A program made the position numbers and the translations under genes. Shown here piece after piece: positions 24,016 through 35,543 of a stretch of 64,000 nucleotides of DNA. The stretch is from positions 62,001 through 126,000 of the forward strand of contig JALMLS010000573.1 in NCBI GenBank assembly GCA_038496445.1. Direction: 5' to 3'. The notes below the pieces were generated by a model that was given only the letters and a program-made list of their open reading frames with translations, did not search any database and had not been told where the DNA came from. Numbering within the stretch: position 1 is the first letter of the stretch; each line of letters begins with the position of its first letter. This DNA comes from Trichosphaerium sp. ATCC 40318. Lineage: Eukaryota; Discosea; Flabellinia; Trichosidae.

Positions 24016-24803
24016 TTGACACTTCTGTCAAATGAAGGTGTAACAACGTCAAAACCGTCCCCAAGCACCACCAGTGTTGCTGTAGGCTTCGTAAACTTCA
24101 TCAAAACGGCTCAAAACAACTGGAAGGTTCTCCCAGACGCAAAAATATCGCTAGAGTGTTTACCAATATCAGGCCCTAACTTGGGTTATTTTGAGCGTAT
24201 TCAATCTAACAGCGCACTCACCTACAAAACAAGTCTATTTACATTTATTTAAAAACAACATTTGGAATCACGTGTTTTACCATACGGAAGAAAAGCGGAA
24301 ACAACTTGTTGCACAATTCCAAACAACCAATCCGAACTACAATACATCGTAGAACACCAATCAAACCTGAAGAGGTCATGAAATTCATAGGAACATTGTG
24401 GATTTTGGAGCAAAGAAGTCATCCACAGCAAACCAAATCCAAGTGGCTTGATGATCTATGTACATGCAATGTTCTCTGACAAGTATAGTAGGAAACCTTA
24501 CAGTACTTGGTATTGTTCCTCACTGGGGACCTGGTACTGGTGGGCCCGCTAGATGCTGCCAAAAAATTAATAATTAGATTGAGGAGTTTTACAAGTATCA
24601 ACATGGTGATGGATTCTAGATTTATGGAGTCACAATGTGATTTCACACCAGAAAAGATGTATGCATTATCGGAGAAGCAACAGCAACACACAACTATAGA
24701 CAAACCAACAACAAAATGTAACAAACTGACGAATTACATTGTATTGAAGATGCCTATAATACATAACAGAATTGACTGGTACACAAACCTGTCGGAGAAA
24801 TAG
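24016..24803 (+). pseudogene. Degenerate coding relic(s), transposase-like at best
   Basis: Three disconnected frames: 24016-24252 (a region with VNFIKTAQNNWKVLPDAK), a stretch near 24340-24470 reading PEEVMKFIGTLWILEQRSH, and 24507-24803 (open, Lys/Gln-rich). Stops and frame changes separate them. The EVMKFIGTLW segment vaguely recalls piggyBac-like transposases, but I cannot confirm it. Confidence 0.25.
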
Positions 24804-25504
24804 TTACAAAGTAGCGATTGGCCATGAGGGCTGTATTTATCGTAGGGGTAGAGCTGTTAGCAAAGGAAGAAAGTAAATCCGTGCTGGTTGGGTTTTTGAA
24901 CAGAAACTTCTCAAATACGTTGGCGAGTATTCTAAATGCATGGTTTGTGTTAACGTGTAGTTTTTAGTCTAAAAGCCATCATACCTTTTTATATTCCCCT
25001 TCAGCTCTGTGATGCTTTCTTTGGTTTGTGTAGCGTATACATGCGCACTTGATAAATACTATGGTCATTTTGCTTGAGTTACTTCGTTGCGTTGCAATTG
25101 CAACATTACTTGCACTTAAGGTACATAAGGGTCATGTGATAGGTACACATTGCTGATTGCACCTGCATCCTAAACACTAGTGACATGTAACCAGCTTCAC
25201 ATTGTGATAGTTCTCTCAGAACTGTCATGTCTTGTAAGGTCTGAAAGAGTTGCAAGTTTTTGCTAGAAATAGATAACAATCAAAATTTTCCCATGCATAT
25301 TTCTCAGCGCTCTTTTCAACTTTCTCTGATATAAGCATAATCCATCTTGATCATGGTTGTAAGTGCGACGTGCACTCCATATTGAATTTAGCATTTACCA
25401 ACAAAGCTGTCGAAGTACAAAGGGGTTAGAACGTCTAGATTGGTCGGTCTCTTTGGTTTGTACCGATTAAAGCCAAACACGTGTTCACTTGTTTATCTCT
25501 GTCC
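24804..25504. other. Intergenic region
   Basis: No supported coding or RNA feature. One CACGTG at about 25480. Confidence 0.4.
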
Positions 25505-25765
25505 GTCATAGGAAGCGAATGGTTATATTAGAACAGATTCTACTCAATCTACGAAGGCGGATGCTCTCGCGGCATGGTACTATATAGCAGTTATCAATGA
25601 AAGTAATATTTTACAACAAGGATACCATGCTTTTATTAATTGCGCCAAAGACAGAGTCGTTCAAGAATACGGAGCTGGTATTTTAATCGACATTCATGGT
25701 GCATCAAGCCACTCATAACGCAGTGCCAAGAACTAACTTAACCAAAGACGGTACAAAGTTGAATT
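25505..25765 (+). pseudogene. Fragment of N-formylglutamate amidohydrolase-like gene (relative of 53349-54528)
   Basis: Closely matches the reverse complement of about 53755-54015 of the intact gene, from AGATTCTACTCAATCTACGA through the exon encoding INCAKDRVVQEYGAG and IDIHGASSHS to a block ending ACTAACTTAA-CAAAGACGGTAC. It retains a recognisable version of the intron after the Trp codon (GTACTATATAG...). The region encoding QQWVELGYA is deleted, which disrupts the frame. Presence of the intron shows a DNA-level copy, not a retrocopy. Confidence 0.8.
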
Positions 25766-27092
25766 CTATTTGTTGTTTAGTGTCCAACTTTTTGGCATTG
25801 TTGTTGTGTTGTCTTAATTTGTAAATCATCTTAAACACTATTCAATAGAATTCAATAGAATCTTAACCCGGCCAAAATTTTTTGAGCGACTCAGTCGAAG
25901 TCAGTCATTACTGACTGCAGTCATGTTAACATCTACCAGAGCAAGGTTTGTGTTATTCAGGTGTTGTCAGTGCTAATAAATTATGAATATTGTAAAAAAA
26001 TCAATCTAAAGTTCTTACCAAGGCAACTAATAGTTCATTAGGTGCTCTAGTGCGCTGTCACAAGATAGATTACCTCTACTTAAGATGACTTCCACTAACA
26101 TAGCACCAATACAAAAAAATAGAAGGATGGAAAAGAAGTAGGTACCTGCTATATCAATTTCATTTACCCGCATGGACTTTATCTTTGCTTGTGCAATGGC
26201 CACTACACCTCATACGAAATTATTTGAAAAAAAACATACTTTCGATTGCCCAATTCGCCAAATGTTGCTCAAATACGCTATGAAGGCACAAGATGCGATT
26301 GCTTATTTATTTTGAGTTTTGTATGTGGATGTAATAATCAATTTCTGTTTCAATGTCTTTTATTCACTGAAATGCACGAAACTACGTTCGGAACAACTTG
26401 ATGCTTTCGGACATATTACATACGGATCTATTTTAATAGAACCGTTACTATCTGTTTGTTTTACGTGTCTTCAAGTGTCATTTTCTTTGTCTAGCACTGT
26501 GTAATCAGAAAAAAAACAGTTTCGTGAACACCCGAACGGTTTGTCCAAAAAAGGAAGAAGAGGGTTGATTTGAACAAGCAGATTGTGAAATATTTCCTTA
26601 CTTATTCATTATGCAAAGAAATTAGAAGAAGCTAAACAGTGGAAGAAGAAATGTGAACAAATTTTACTAGCACGAAACAAAACTGTTCCCATTTTTTAAG
26701 GATTTGGTGATTTGTTCGCCTTGAGGATTCCAAAAACCTATCCTGGCCTTCAAAAGAAGGTGCTACATATATTTATGTATTCAGCAGGAGTATTGTTTTG
26801 AAAAGTGTTTCGTACGAAGCCAGTGTTCAAAACTGGTTTTTTTGATTTTATTGACTTTCTGAAAAAAGAACATGGTGCTTTTAACAAGCTTGTGTTGTGC
26901 GTAAAAATTATCTTGAAGCCTTAGCTAATACTGAAAGACGATTTCTCGGTCGTAAAGGGTAAGAAGAAATACATAATATGTTCGAAACCAATCGTTCCGA
27001 ACCTTTGTCACAGTTTCGTGCATTTCAGTGAAAAGCGTACAAACTTGTTAAAAAAAAATTAACCAATTTTTTTAAAACAGTTTTAACAACAC
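25766..27092. other. Low-information region with decayed coding-like stretches
   Basis: Plus-strand fragments read like protein but are broken by stops: MDFIFACAMATTPHTKLF (about 26171), KCTKLRSEQLDAFGHITYG (about 26370), KKLEEAKQWKKKCEQILLAR (about 26617), FFDFIDFLKKEHGAFNKL (about 26830). Probably a decayed multi-exon gene just upstream of the intact gene at 27093. No family recognised. Confidence 0.3.
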
Positions 27093-28044
27093 ATGGCTCG
27101 CACCTCAGCTAAAATACAAGCTAAAAAGACAATTCTCGTATCGTTTGTAGAAATGGCGTGGCACTACGAAGATCTTGCCGAGAAATGTACTGTACGTTAC
27201 AACTTTCTTACAAATAAGCAACAGTCTTATTAACTTCCAAAAGGTAAACTTAGAAACTGGTACAGTACCGGGGTTGAAAGTTTATATCGACCAAAACGAT
27301 TTCGTGATACTTAGCAAGATTAGTACAACCCATGACTCTTTAATTAGGAATCTATATAAGTACTGTATAAGGTCTACAGTAGAAGTACGTATCAACACAA
27401 CATACTTTACACCCACAAAAACAACTCGTTTTTTAACTTCTTTAAGGGAAGTCGTGTTAAGTTCAACACTTTTGAACACAACGGCGTATACTTGTATGAA
27501 TTTGTTATCTTCCACCCTGAAGTTTCTTCCTTGGATTCTGACGTTAACCCAAAGAGCTTCTATGAAATTAAGCAATTTAAGATACTAGGTATGAAATTAT
27601 CATTTTGCTACCATTTCTTACTATTATCAAGGCTTTAAAAGCGTTTCAGATTATAAAATGGATACAGAAACACCTATTGAAAACTACTGCTCAATTTCTT
27701 GTCGTTCAATTGCAACCCAAAGCTTCAGTGAAGAAGATGTGTTTAATTCCAGCGCTTTGTGTGACTGCTGTCCGCTCGCTTTACCACCTTTAAACCCCAA
27801 CGAGCCCATCACTCATGACTTTGAATATCCGCAAGACGTAGAAATGCAAGTTGATACCCCACATTCGCCATTAACAGAGGAACTTGAAGATGACATATCA
27901 TTTCAACAAGAAAAGTGTTCACATTGCAATCTATATTGGGAATATATGGCTCTCAAAGAGCGCTACAATGACCTTTTAGCAAAGTACCAACAAACCAAAT
28001 TGTGCCCTTACATGATGGAAGAAGATAGTGGGTTCTTAAATTAA
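27093..28044 (+). CDS. Unrecognised protein, four or more exons
   Basis: Joining exons gives a continuous frame. MARTSAKIQAKKTILVSFVE to KCT (intron about 27189-27242), then NLETGTVPGLKVYIDQNDF to STVE (intron about 27385-27448), then GSRVKFNTFEHNGVYLYEFV to KILG (intron about 27587-27629), then FKSVSDYKMDTETPIENYC to the stop at 28044. The N-terminal half looks like a small alpha/beta domain. The C-terminal half is acidic and Pro-rich with Cys pairs (CDCCP; CSHCNLYWEY) followed by a short coiled coil. The Cys spacing could bind zinc, but no named family is recognised. Confidence 0.55.
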
Positions 28045-28269
28045 CTACTAATCTCACAAATGAAAGAAGCTGTAAGCCTCTAAATGTACAATAAATCACG
28101 AAAAACACTTTACTTTATTTTTTGTGTCCTTGGTTTATAATGGATGGGGTTTTTTTAAATAGGTTTTCTTTATTATGTGCAATTACTTCTTTGCTACTTG
28201 TTGTAAAAATACATCAAAAATTGGTCATAGTGTTAAGAAAGCAACTGAAAAACAAAAGTTAGTCAAGTT

Positions 28270-31200
28270 AGATTCCTGTTGTTTTAAATGACGTACTCAT
28301 GCTCAATACTATATAGAAAGGTATACAAATACGTGTGTATGCACTAGAAGATACCTGTCGACTTCTCGAGTAAGTGACAGTATCAGGTTCAACAGTTGAA
28401 ATAGGCTATTAATAGAATTAAATCAATGGTTTTTTGATATCGCAAACTTACGCCAACAGTGGCCATCAGATCACCCTGAATCTCGCTTCTGGTGTTTTGT
28501 ACGTTTGTGTTGTCGCCCACAAAGTTTCCTACAACTGTAGTAGGCTGTACAGAAGAGCCTAAACGGGATCATAAGCGAACTTGTTGAGTTTTGGATGGCG
28601 TTTTAATTTACCTGTGACTGTTACGGTTACAGTAGTGCTTGCTTGTCGTTTTGTGCTAGCACTTGAAGTAACTTCCAAAGCGCTTATAGGCACGTTCATT
28701 CTGTTGGCCATTATATTCTTTAAATTATCCAACATTGACTGATCTACTGGACCCTGTGCCACAAGATCCATCTCAATAGACGCTTCTAAAAAAAAGTTAG
28801 AAAAAGAAATAAACAAGAAATGTCATTTAGCTCCAACGAACTTGAAGAGTTTTAAATAGTATCTTCAAAATTAAACAACAAAATAAAGAGCATAATGACA
28901 TAATGCCGTTATGAGGTTGTTCATAAGCGTTTGAGAAAGAAACAGTTTCAGAAATTCGAAATACAAAAAAAAAAGTAATTACCATCTGTTACGCAACGAG
29001 TGCTTAGATCATCTCCTGAAAAAGTAACCTCACCGCTTCCGAGTACCCACGTCGTTGGTTTACCATCAAAAGAAAGTTCGAATAAACCAGGTGCAGGGTA
29101 AAAAGGTGCATCAAACTCAAATCTACTCCTTGGTATGTCTGTTGTTCTTCCAATAGGAAAAAACATATTATCTTCACCAGGTTCTATCTCAATCAAAGAA
29201 AACTAAAACAAAAAAAATCAATAAATCACGTGATACCATTAGAGCTAACAAAAAAATAGATAGTTTCAATGCTTGTGTGTACCTCTGTTTCCCAACCTAG
29301 TACTGCTACAAATGACTCTTCACCAATTTTTTTCACGCAATCTGCACGTGGTTTAATCTAATAAAATAGTGAGACGCTAACTCTAATTTCAAGTAAATCT
29401 CAGTACTTGAGGGAACATCGTTGGTGGATTTGGTTCTGTTGGCGGCACAGTTGTAGGAGGCAGAGTCGTTGGGGCTATTGGAGGTAGTGTAGTTGGTGGC
29501 GCAGTCATAGGAGGTAGAGTCGTCGGTGGTAGTGTCGTTGGAGGTAAGGTAGTTGGTGGCTTGGTTGTTGGAGGTTGAGTTGTTGGTGGAGTAGTCGTTG
29601 GAGGTGCGGTTGGTGGAACTTATAGCTCATAAGTAAATATTTGTTGTTTGTAGGTTACCTGGACACATGAATACATTTGATGCTTCTGATATGAAAGCAA
29701 TCTCAATGTCACCATCAACACTTTCTGTAATAACCTATGGGCTATCAGAAAAAAAATATAAAAACGGAGAAACTAAACGTAATGGTTTCAAAAAAAAAGG
29801 CGTACAATTACTTGGCAACTTTCTGGATCATGTATTGCTCTTACTCTGTTTACAGTCGATCCACTATTTGTCGATAAAGTAAAATTCGTATTATTACTTC
29901 CACTAACACCCTGTTCAATAGAAAAAATCAGGTTAGAAAAGACACGTGATAATGAGAAGGATTTTAAAATAAATTTGAAGAAAAAAAGAAGAAAACAAAA
30001 AAACAAAAAACCGTACCAAGCCGACTAACTCTACTCTTTCTTCTATTGCTGAGATGATAACAAAATTCGAACTTCCATGCACAAATCGTGTACTTACAAT
30101 ATCAGTATAATTTCTTAGAGGTAGGCCCGTTACGACATGAAAAGGCACTAAATCAAGATCGAAATTAAAGAAATCTGTTGACACGTTCGTTTTGTAAGTA
30201 AATAAAATGCTCTCCGAGAAAGTGCTATATGTCAAATATATTTCTTCAAAATCTCTCTTAAATAGTTCTTCAGAAATTCCCTAGACCATATTCAATTAAA
30301 CGCGATTAATGAAGAAGTTACGTCTTTGTTAACAAAAAAAAACTTATGAAAAAACCCTCGCTGCTATTCATTTGTTCGAAGTTTTCAACGTTTGTCACGC
30401 TGCTAAGACACTATATAGCGCCTTCGTGGTAACTTGAGTTTATACGTACTGGTATGTTATTACAGAAGTATTGTAAGAAAGCCTCTCCATCGGATATATA
30501 CGCCTGAACAAAACATGTATCATTTACCTTTACAAAAGGAGGCATTCCTTCTAACTCATGTACTTGATCGACTTGATTTATACGTGTCAGTTAAACTCTG
30601 TAAAATATAGAACATACCAGTTAGAACATCAGAGACACCGCTTTTTCTAACTTCATAAAAAGTAGTATCAAAGGTAGCATTAGTTGTATTGGAAGTGTAA
30701 ACATTAACATGGAAGTAGTCGCCAACTGATACCCATAACAGAATTTAGATTCGTGATGATACGTGATAAACGTTACCTTGATGTGCTATATACCCCTTAA
30801 TTGTAAATTCTGGTGTACTTGACGTTATTGCAGTAGTGGCGGAATCGTCCAACACAAATCCCTTCAAAATATGTTAGTCGAAATACAGAAAAAAAAAGAT
30901 CATTTGTTCGGTCTTGGCAGCGTCATCTCACAGATATACATCTGTAATATTTCTTTTTTTGAACGAAAGTCTGTCGGTGTTTTTAATATGGAATAGTTAC
31001 CGAAGAATTAGATGTAAAAGCGAGGTAGCTCACTGTGAGCACATTATCTTTGGTGTAAAAAACACTAATTTCGGAGTCGCTTGTAAATTGTGGCACGTGC
31101 GCAGATATCGCGTCAGGTATGAATATAGGTGGATAAGTTGCATTGAGCACGCGTAAATCTTATTGTATGATTAGAATACATTATTCCCATAGCTAGGAAA

Positions 31201-31741
31201 TTTGCTTCAAACTATTTGTGATACAAAAAAAAAGAGAAAAAACGAAACGTTACCTTGAGGCTTGACAATATAAATACTCGCTCCTGATTGCGTCACGTTA
31301 TTAATAGTACGCTCTAAAACCCATTAAGCATCTTTATGACTAAAAATAACAAATAGAGCGAGAATAAAAAAGAAAACTCGCTCAAGAAGGAAGATAATCT
31401 GGTATTTAGCTTCCAAAAAATAAAAACAAAATAAATGTCGCTTGACGCACGTGTATTTACTGAGTAAACATAAAACGTTGTGTTGTTCAATACACCATAC
31501 GTAATTTCTGGTTTGTCAAATGTAGCGGTAACACCAGGGAGTGACGTGAAGCTTGCCGTATCAAGAAAATCGTCAAGAGTTGCCGAAACAAACCCAAATG
31601 GTACAGACACTAACACGCATGTCAAGGCAAGCACAAATACGCGAGAAGGGGAGAATACGGGCAAATATTAGAAGATGGTGTCGTACCGTGTATGAGGCTT
31701 AAAGCAGCCAAAAATATCCACGGCTTAGTGAGGAAGAGCAT
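28270..31741 (-). CDS. Large secreted adhesin-like protein with P/T-rich linker
   Basis: ATG at 31741 opens a hydrophobic signal peptide. A short intron (about 31575-31684) joins it to VSVPFGFVSATLDDF. At least ten exons follow, encoding beta-rich, N-glycosylation-rich ectodomain segments, e.g. GVTATFDKPEITYGVLNNTT, VLNATYPPIFIPDAI, STPEFTIKGYIAHQ, TFSESILFTYKTNVSTDF and GSSNFVIISAIEERVEL. A Pro/Thr linker of TTLPP-type repeats lies at 29410-29620. C-terminal exons carry EPGEDNMFFPIGRTTDIP, DLVAQGPVDQSMLDNLKNIM and Thr/Val-rich TTVTVTVTG. The 3' end (28270-28560) is uncertain. No named domain recognised with confidence. Extracellular or wall-associated location inferred. Confidence 0.55.
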
Positions 31742-32354
31742 CAGATATTTTTACCCTTTGGGGAACTTGCGCAAGTCAACAGAAATGACTGAAATTGAAA
31801 AAAAAAAGGCTTGCTTAGTGGGCGATCTAATATTGTTATCAGAATCGTGTTGATCATCATTTGTGATATTCTATTATGCATCTAACGTTGTTTGGAGGAC
31901 TAATGTAGTGATGGTAACGTCATTCTTTCACATTCCCGGTTTTATGAATTACTACGTGCAGAACAAAAAGATCCAGTGGAGTCGTTTTCAAAACAAATCA
32001 CGTGATTATACAAAGTTGAACTTAAATATGGTTGTCACTACTCACCACTGTCCCGCTGTGTTTATAACTACATAGCATATAGGTAACTTATCGTTTAAGT
32101 CTTTTTTTTTACTGGGACTTTCCGGTACAATCTAGACGGCAACCAAGGCGAAGTCTTTTGATTATACATTTAGTTTACCAATACGACAATATGCCAACGA
32201 GTTGTGCCTGCAAACTAGTTACTTTTTATTCGCGTTTGTTTCATTTTTTGGTCTGGCAGTTTGTGTGCAGTCAGAGACGTTTTGTCACTTGTGATCTGTA
32301 AACAAAAATAGCCACAAAAAGCATCAAAGCTCACCAAAAAGTGCGTGATATATA
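31742..32354. other. Intergenic region between divergent genes
   Basis: Lies between the adhesin-like gene (minus) and the F-box gene (plus). Contains AATCACGTGATT at about 31995; no other feature recognised. Confidence 0.45.
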
Positions 32355-34504
32355 ATGGGCTCCCTAGGCGTACCCAGTGCAAATATTGAAACACTTCTTC
32401 GCGTATGTGTAACAAAACAAGAAGCAAACTCAAACAAAGCTTTGTTTTGTTTTAATTTCCTCGTGTATTGGATGCCTTCTCTTACATCTCCACGTGTTTA
32501 GAGAAAGAAAATATTACAAGCTACATTATCATGGTTACAATCAAAAGATATCACGTGCGCACATGATTCCTCATGGACTGCATGTAACAGGTAAAAGTTG
32601 TTTTGAGTTTTGGCGTACTCTTCTTATTAAATGTTATTTTTAAGGATATGTATGTATATTACTACGCATGATGAACCTCTAGGACGTCCTGTAAGTAAAC
32701 CTAAAACACCTACAAGTACAAGAAAGAAAAACGTTAAGGCACCTCCGGTTGACAGTAATGACACCTTGAGGTGTTTATTTACAGGTTAGTAACAGTTTAA
32801 ACACCTTTTATCTCAAGCTTTTTGGTGGATTTTTGTACTGCTGTTTATGGGATTATTAAACTCTTGTTTTGGCTCTAGAACTACCTTTGGAGCTATTTTG
32901 TAGGATCCTTAAACAACTTGATAGTGGTTCCTTAGTTTCTGTTTCATTTACGAATAAAGCACATACAAATTATTGTCAAAGACACTTCAGACACGTGTTT
33001 GAACGCCACTGGGTACAAAAAAAGAAATTAACTGGTTTTTCCGCTTATTCGATCCTAGAACGCTCTTGGTACCAAGCATTTCCTTGATAAGTACTACAGT
33101 GTTAACCAGAACCCTTGGCGTACGTCTAGAAGTAATTTTTATTTGGTGGCTGTTCACCGTGACCTTGTTTTTTAGATGTGACATCAAAGTCTATTTCTTT
33201 TTTTAAAGCGAAACATAATGTACGTATGATGAAAAGAAGCAAGAAGCAACAGAAGACATCACAGGATATAAACAAAGGATTAAAAGCGTTAAAAATAGAA
33301 AGTAAGAGTATAGACGCACGTGTAATGTGTACAGGGAGTAAGAGTAAATACGCGCTAGGTACGTCCTTGATTCTTCTGTTGAAACAAATCCAAAGGGTTT
33401 TTTTGAAGGTATTTTTGGCATCACTTCTGAAGTTCTTTCCGACGACACTTACTCCGTATAGCTATACGTGATTACTTGAGTTTTAATGATAGAGAATATA
33501 ACGAAATGGATGCATACGATTTTATCCCATCACTGAGACCGTTGATGGAAGACTTTAAGAAATATATTTATAACTACATTTTAATGATGCTTCGAAGAAT
33601 AACAACAAAATATATCGACACTACCACTCTCACAGATGAAGATAAGGTACGTATGATAACGCATTGATAACAAACTCATTAATATAGGCTATCATAGATG
33701 AAATAATGAAACCTGTAACGAGCGTAGAACTACTCAGAAAGACGCTAAAACACTTCACAACTCCATTTTCAGAACTTCTTAACAGACTTCTTATTATACC
33801 ACGTGACGAATCAACAGACTTCTTTAGCTAGTACGAGTTGTTGAATACTTTTTATGCCCATCTGAATTAACAAGAGCAATAGCTTCCTACACAACATCGA
33901 TCACATAACAAACAAAGCATACATACCAACAAAAAGCGATTTGAAAAAAGTTCCTCCACATCATCTTTTCGAAAAAAACAAAGCATGTGATCTTTGTGTT
34001 GATGTTGACGGTTTTAATGTCAAGTATGTTTAGAAAAGATAATATTATTTAATGCTAATAATACCGTTTTATTCAAAAATATCTTCATTTTTAATCACGT
34101 GATAGATTCACTTTGTTACCGAGGATGGACTTCAAAGTTATAAAAATACTTCAAAAAACAGCAAATGTTGTTGCGTTTTTTGTCACACTCACAGATTACT
34201 CACTCCCTGATAATAAGTTCCCTACAAAACTACACAGAAGTGCTTTCAATTTTAAACTTCTCCTGGATGTCGTAGATATGCCTGTAGTTCTTACATTTGA
34301 CACTTTTGATTTCGAAGAAATGTGCGAAAAGAAACCGTTTACAACTTTTTTCCCAGATTGTCAAGATGGTACGCTCAACGCAATATGGCGACTCTACTCT
34401 GTCTCACAACCATGCTAGATGATGTAGATAATGTTAATGCACATATACTTTCGTTGTTCAGCGAAGATGGAGTACATAGTAGCGTACGTGATCAAGTACC
34501 TTGA
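32355..34504 (+). CDS. F-box domain protein, multi-exon
   Basis: ATG 32355. Exon 1 ends in LLR before GTATGTG; exon 2 encodes KKILQATLSWLQSKDITC; exon 3 a Lys/Pro/Thr-rich linker (PLGRPVSKPKTPTSTRKK). Exon 4 (from about 32880) encodes ELPLELFCRILKQLDSGSLV, then VSFTNKAH and HVFERHW, a good F-box match. Further exons (33180-33360, 33450-33645, 33690-33830, 33940-34022, 34110-34370, 34410-34504) encode mostly helical sequence of unknown fold, including DLCVDVDGFNVK and FTLLPRMDFKVIKILQK. F-box proteins usually act as SCF substrate adaptors. The later junctions are tentative, and the gene could be two. Confidence 0.5.
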
Positions 34505-34753
34505 ATAGATGAACAAACCTCTAACTTTTTTTGAAACTAGTTTTTCGTTAACTATTTCGATGGTGTCTCCAGTCGTAGTTGTCTACGGTTTAATGAAATT
34601 GTACAACACGTTGCAACGTTTAACCACCCATAAACTACGTTCTTTACCGGAGTAGTAAGTTTATTAAAAAACACGCTAGAAGCGCGAACAAAGTGTAAAT
34701 CTCTTTAGTGCAAGAATTTTACTAGCTTGAGGCTGCAAAAGCAAAAGGTTATT

Positions 34754-34835
34754 CGACACGAGCAGGATTTGAACCTGCGCGGGCAGAGCCCAATAGATTT
34801 CTAGTCTATCTCCTTAACCACTCGGACATCGTGTC
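34754..34835 (-). tRNA. tRNA-Ser (anticodon AGA)
   Basis: 82 nt with a perfect 7-bp acceptor stem (GACACGA/TCGTGTC), D-stem TCC/GGA, anticodon stem ATAGA/TCTAT around CT-AGA-AA, a long variable arm (GGGC/GCCC) typical of tRNA-Ser, and T-arm GCAGG/CCTGC. No intron. A TTTT run 12-15 nt downstream would serve as a Pol III terminator. Differs from the copy at 47588 by one base in the variable-arm loop. Confidence 0.96.
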
Positions 34836-34970
34836 ATGCGATGGATTTCTAACAGGATCCTAACGATCCGGTTCGGCAGGGTGACACTCACCCATCATTG
34901 CGAAATTGGCTGTCCAACCACAAGGCACTGCCCAATGCATACATTTCCGTGCTTTCGAGCATTGACGATA
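34836..34970 (-). other. Hairpin-rich segment upstream of tRNA-Ser, possible ncRNA
   Basis: Read on the minus strand it contains several short perfect hairpins: GGATC-GTTAG-GATCC, GGGTGA-GTG-TCACCC and a GGCA/TGCC pair. It ends close to the tRNA 5' flank. It does not resemble U1, U2, U4, U5, U6, 5S or SRP RNA as I know them. Could be an unannotated structured RNA or chance. Confidence 0.25.
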
Positions 34971-35067
34971 TACCCTTTATAGTGCCTTTCTGCAGAACAA
35001 TCCCTTATCTTCCAATTTCACGCTTACCAACGATTTGAATACCTTGGAACAAAACATTGTTTTGTTA

Positions 35068-35412
35068 ATGCGTAGGTGCAGTGCGCGAATGCCTACAGCG
35101 CGAATTGTTTTAAAGCTGAAATTATACGCACAAGAATTACACCTACGCGTAGAAAGTACTATCAAACGATTTAGAGTGAAACGGCGGTTTTTTGCCGCCC
35201 TATATCCTATATGTACCAGGCAGTGTTCAAGAGAAGCTAGAAGAGAGAACAGTGGTTATTTTGCGATATAGTGGACCACAGCTATTAACAAATGGAAAAA
35301 ACTACGGAAGAGAAAGTCTTTGAATGTCAACTGTTCCTTTTACCGCCCTAAAGGTGTAATACTCTTACAACAGTTGCCTGTAGATAACGTTGCTACTAAC
35401 AAAGTCCCTTAG
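35068..35412 (+). other. Arg-rich ORF interrupted by one in-frame TAG
   Basis: From ATG 35068 the frame is open for 67 codons (Arg-rich, Cys-containing, like a mitochondrial presequence), meets TAG at 35269, then stays open for 46 more codons (WTTAINKWKKLRKRK... to NKVP) until TAG at 35410. No intron fits. May be a small decayed gene or chance. Confidence 0.25.
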
Positions 35413-35543
35413 GCATCTCGCTGTGCAGACCCACTGTTTCAAATCGTTGCGACTGTGACATAAAAAAAAGGTGTTTGTATTTTAATCAATAGACGTCTAT
35501 TTACAATGTACAAAGTAACATAAAATTTGGTTGTGTAGTTGCT

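Noticed and set aside
34836-34970. Spliceosomal snRNA, 5S or SRP RNA next to tRNA-Ser
   Set aside because: None of the conserved sequence boxes of U1, U2, U4, U5, U6, 5S or SRP RNA that I know are present; kept only as an unidentified hairpin-rich segment.
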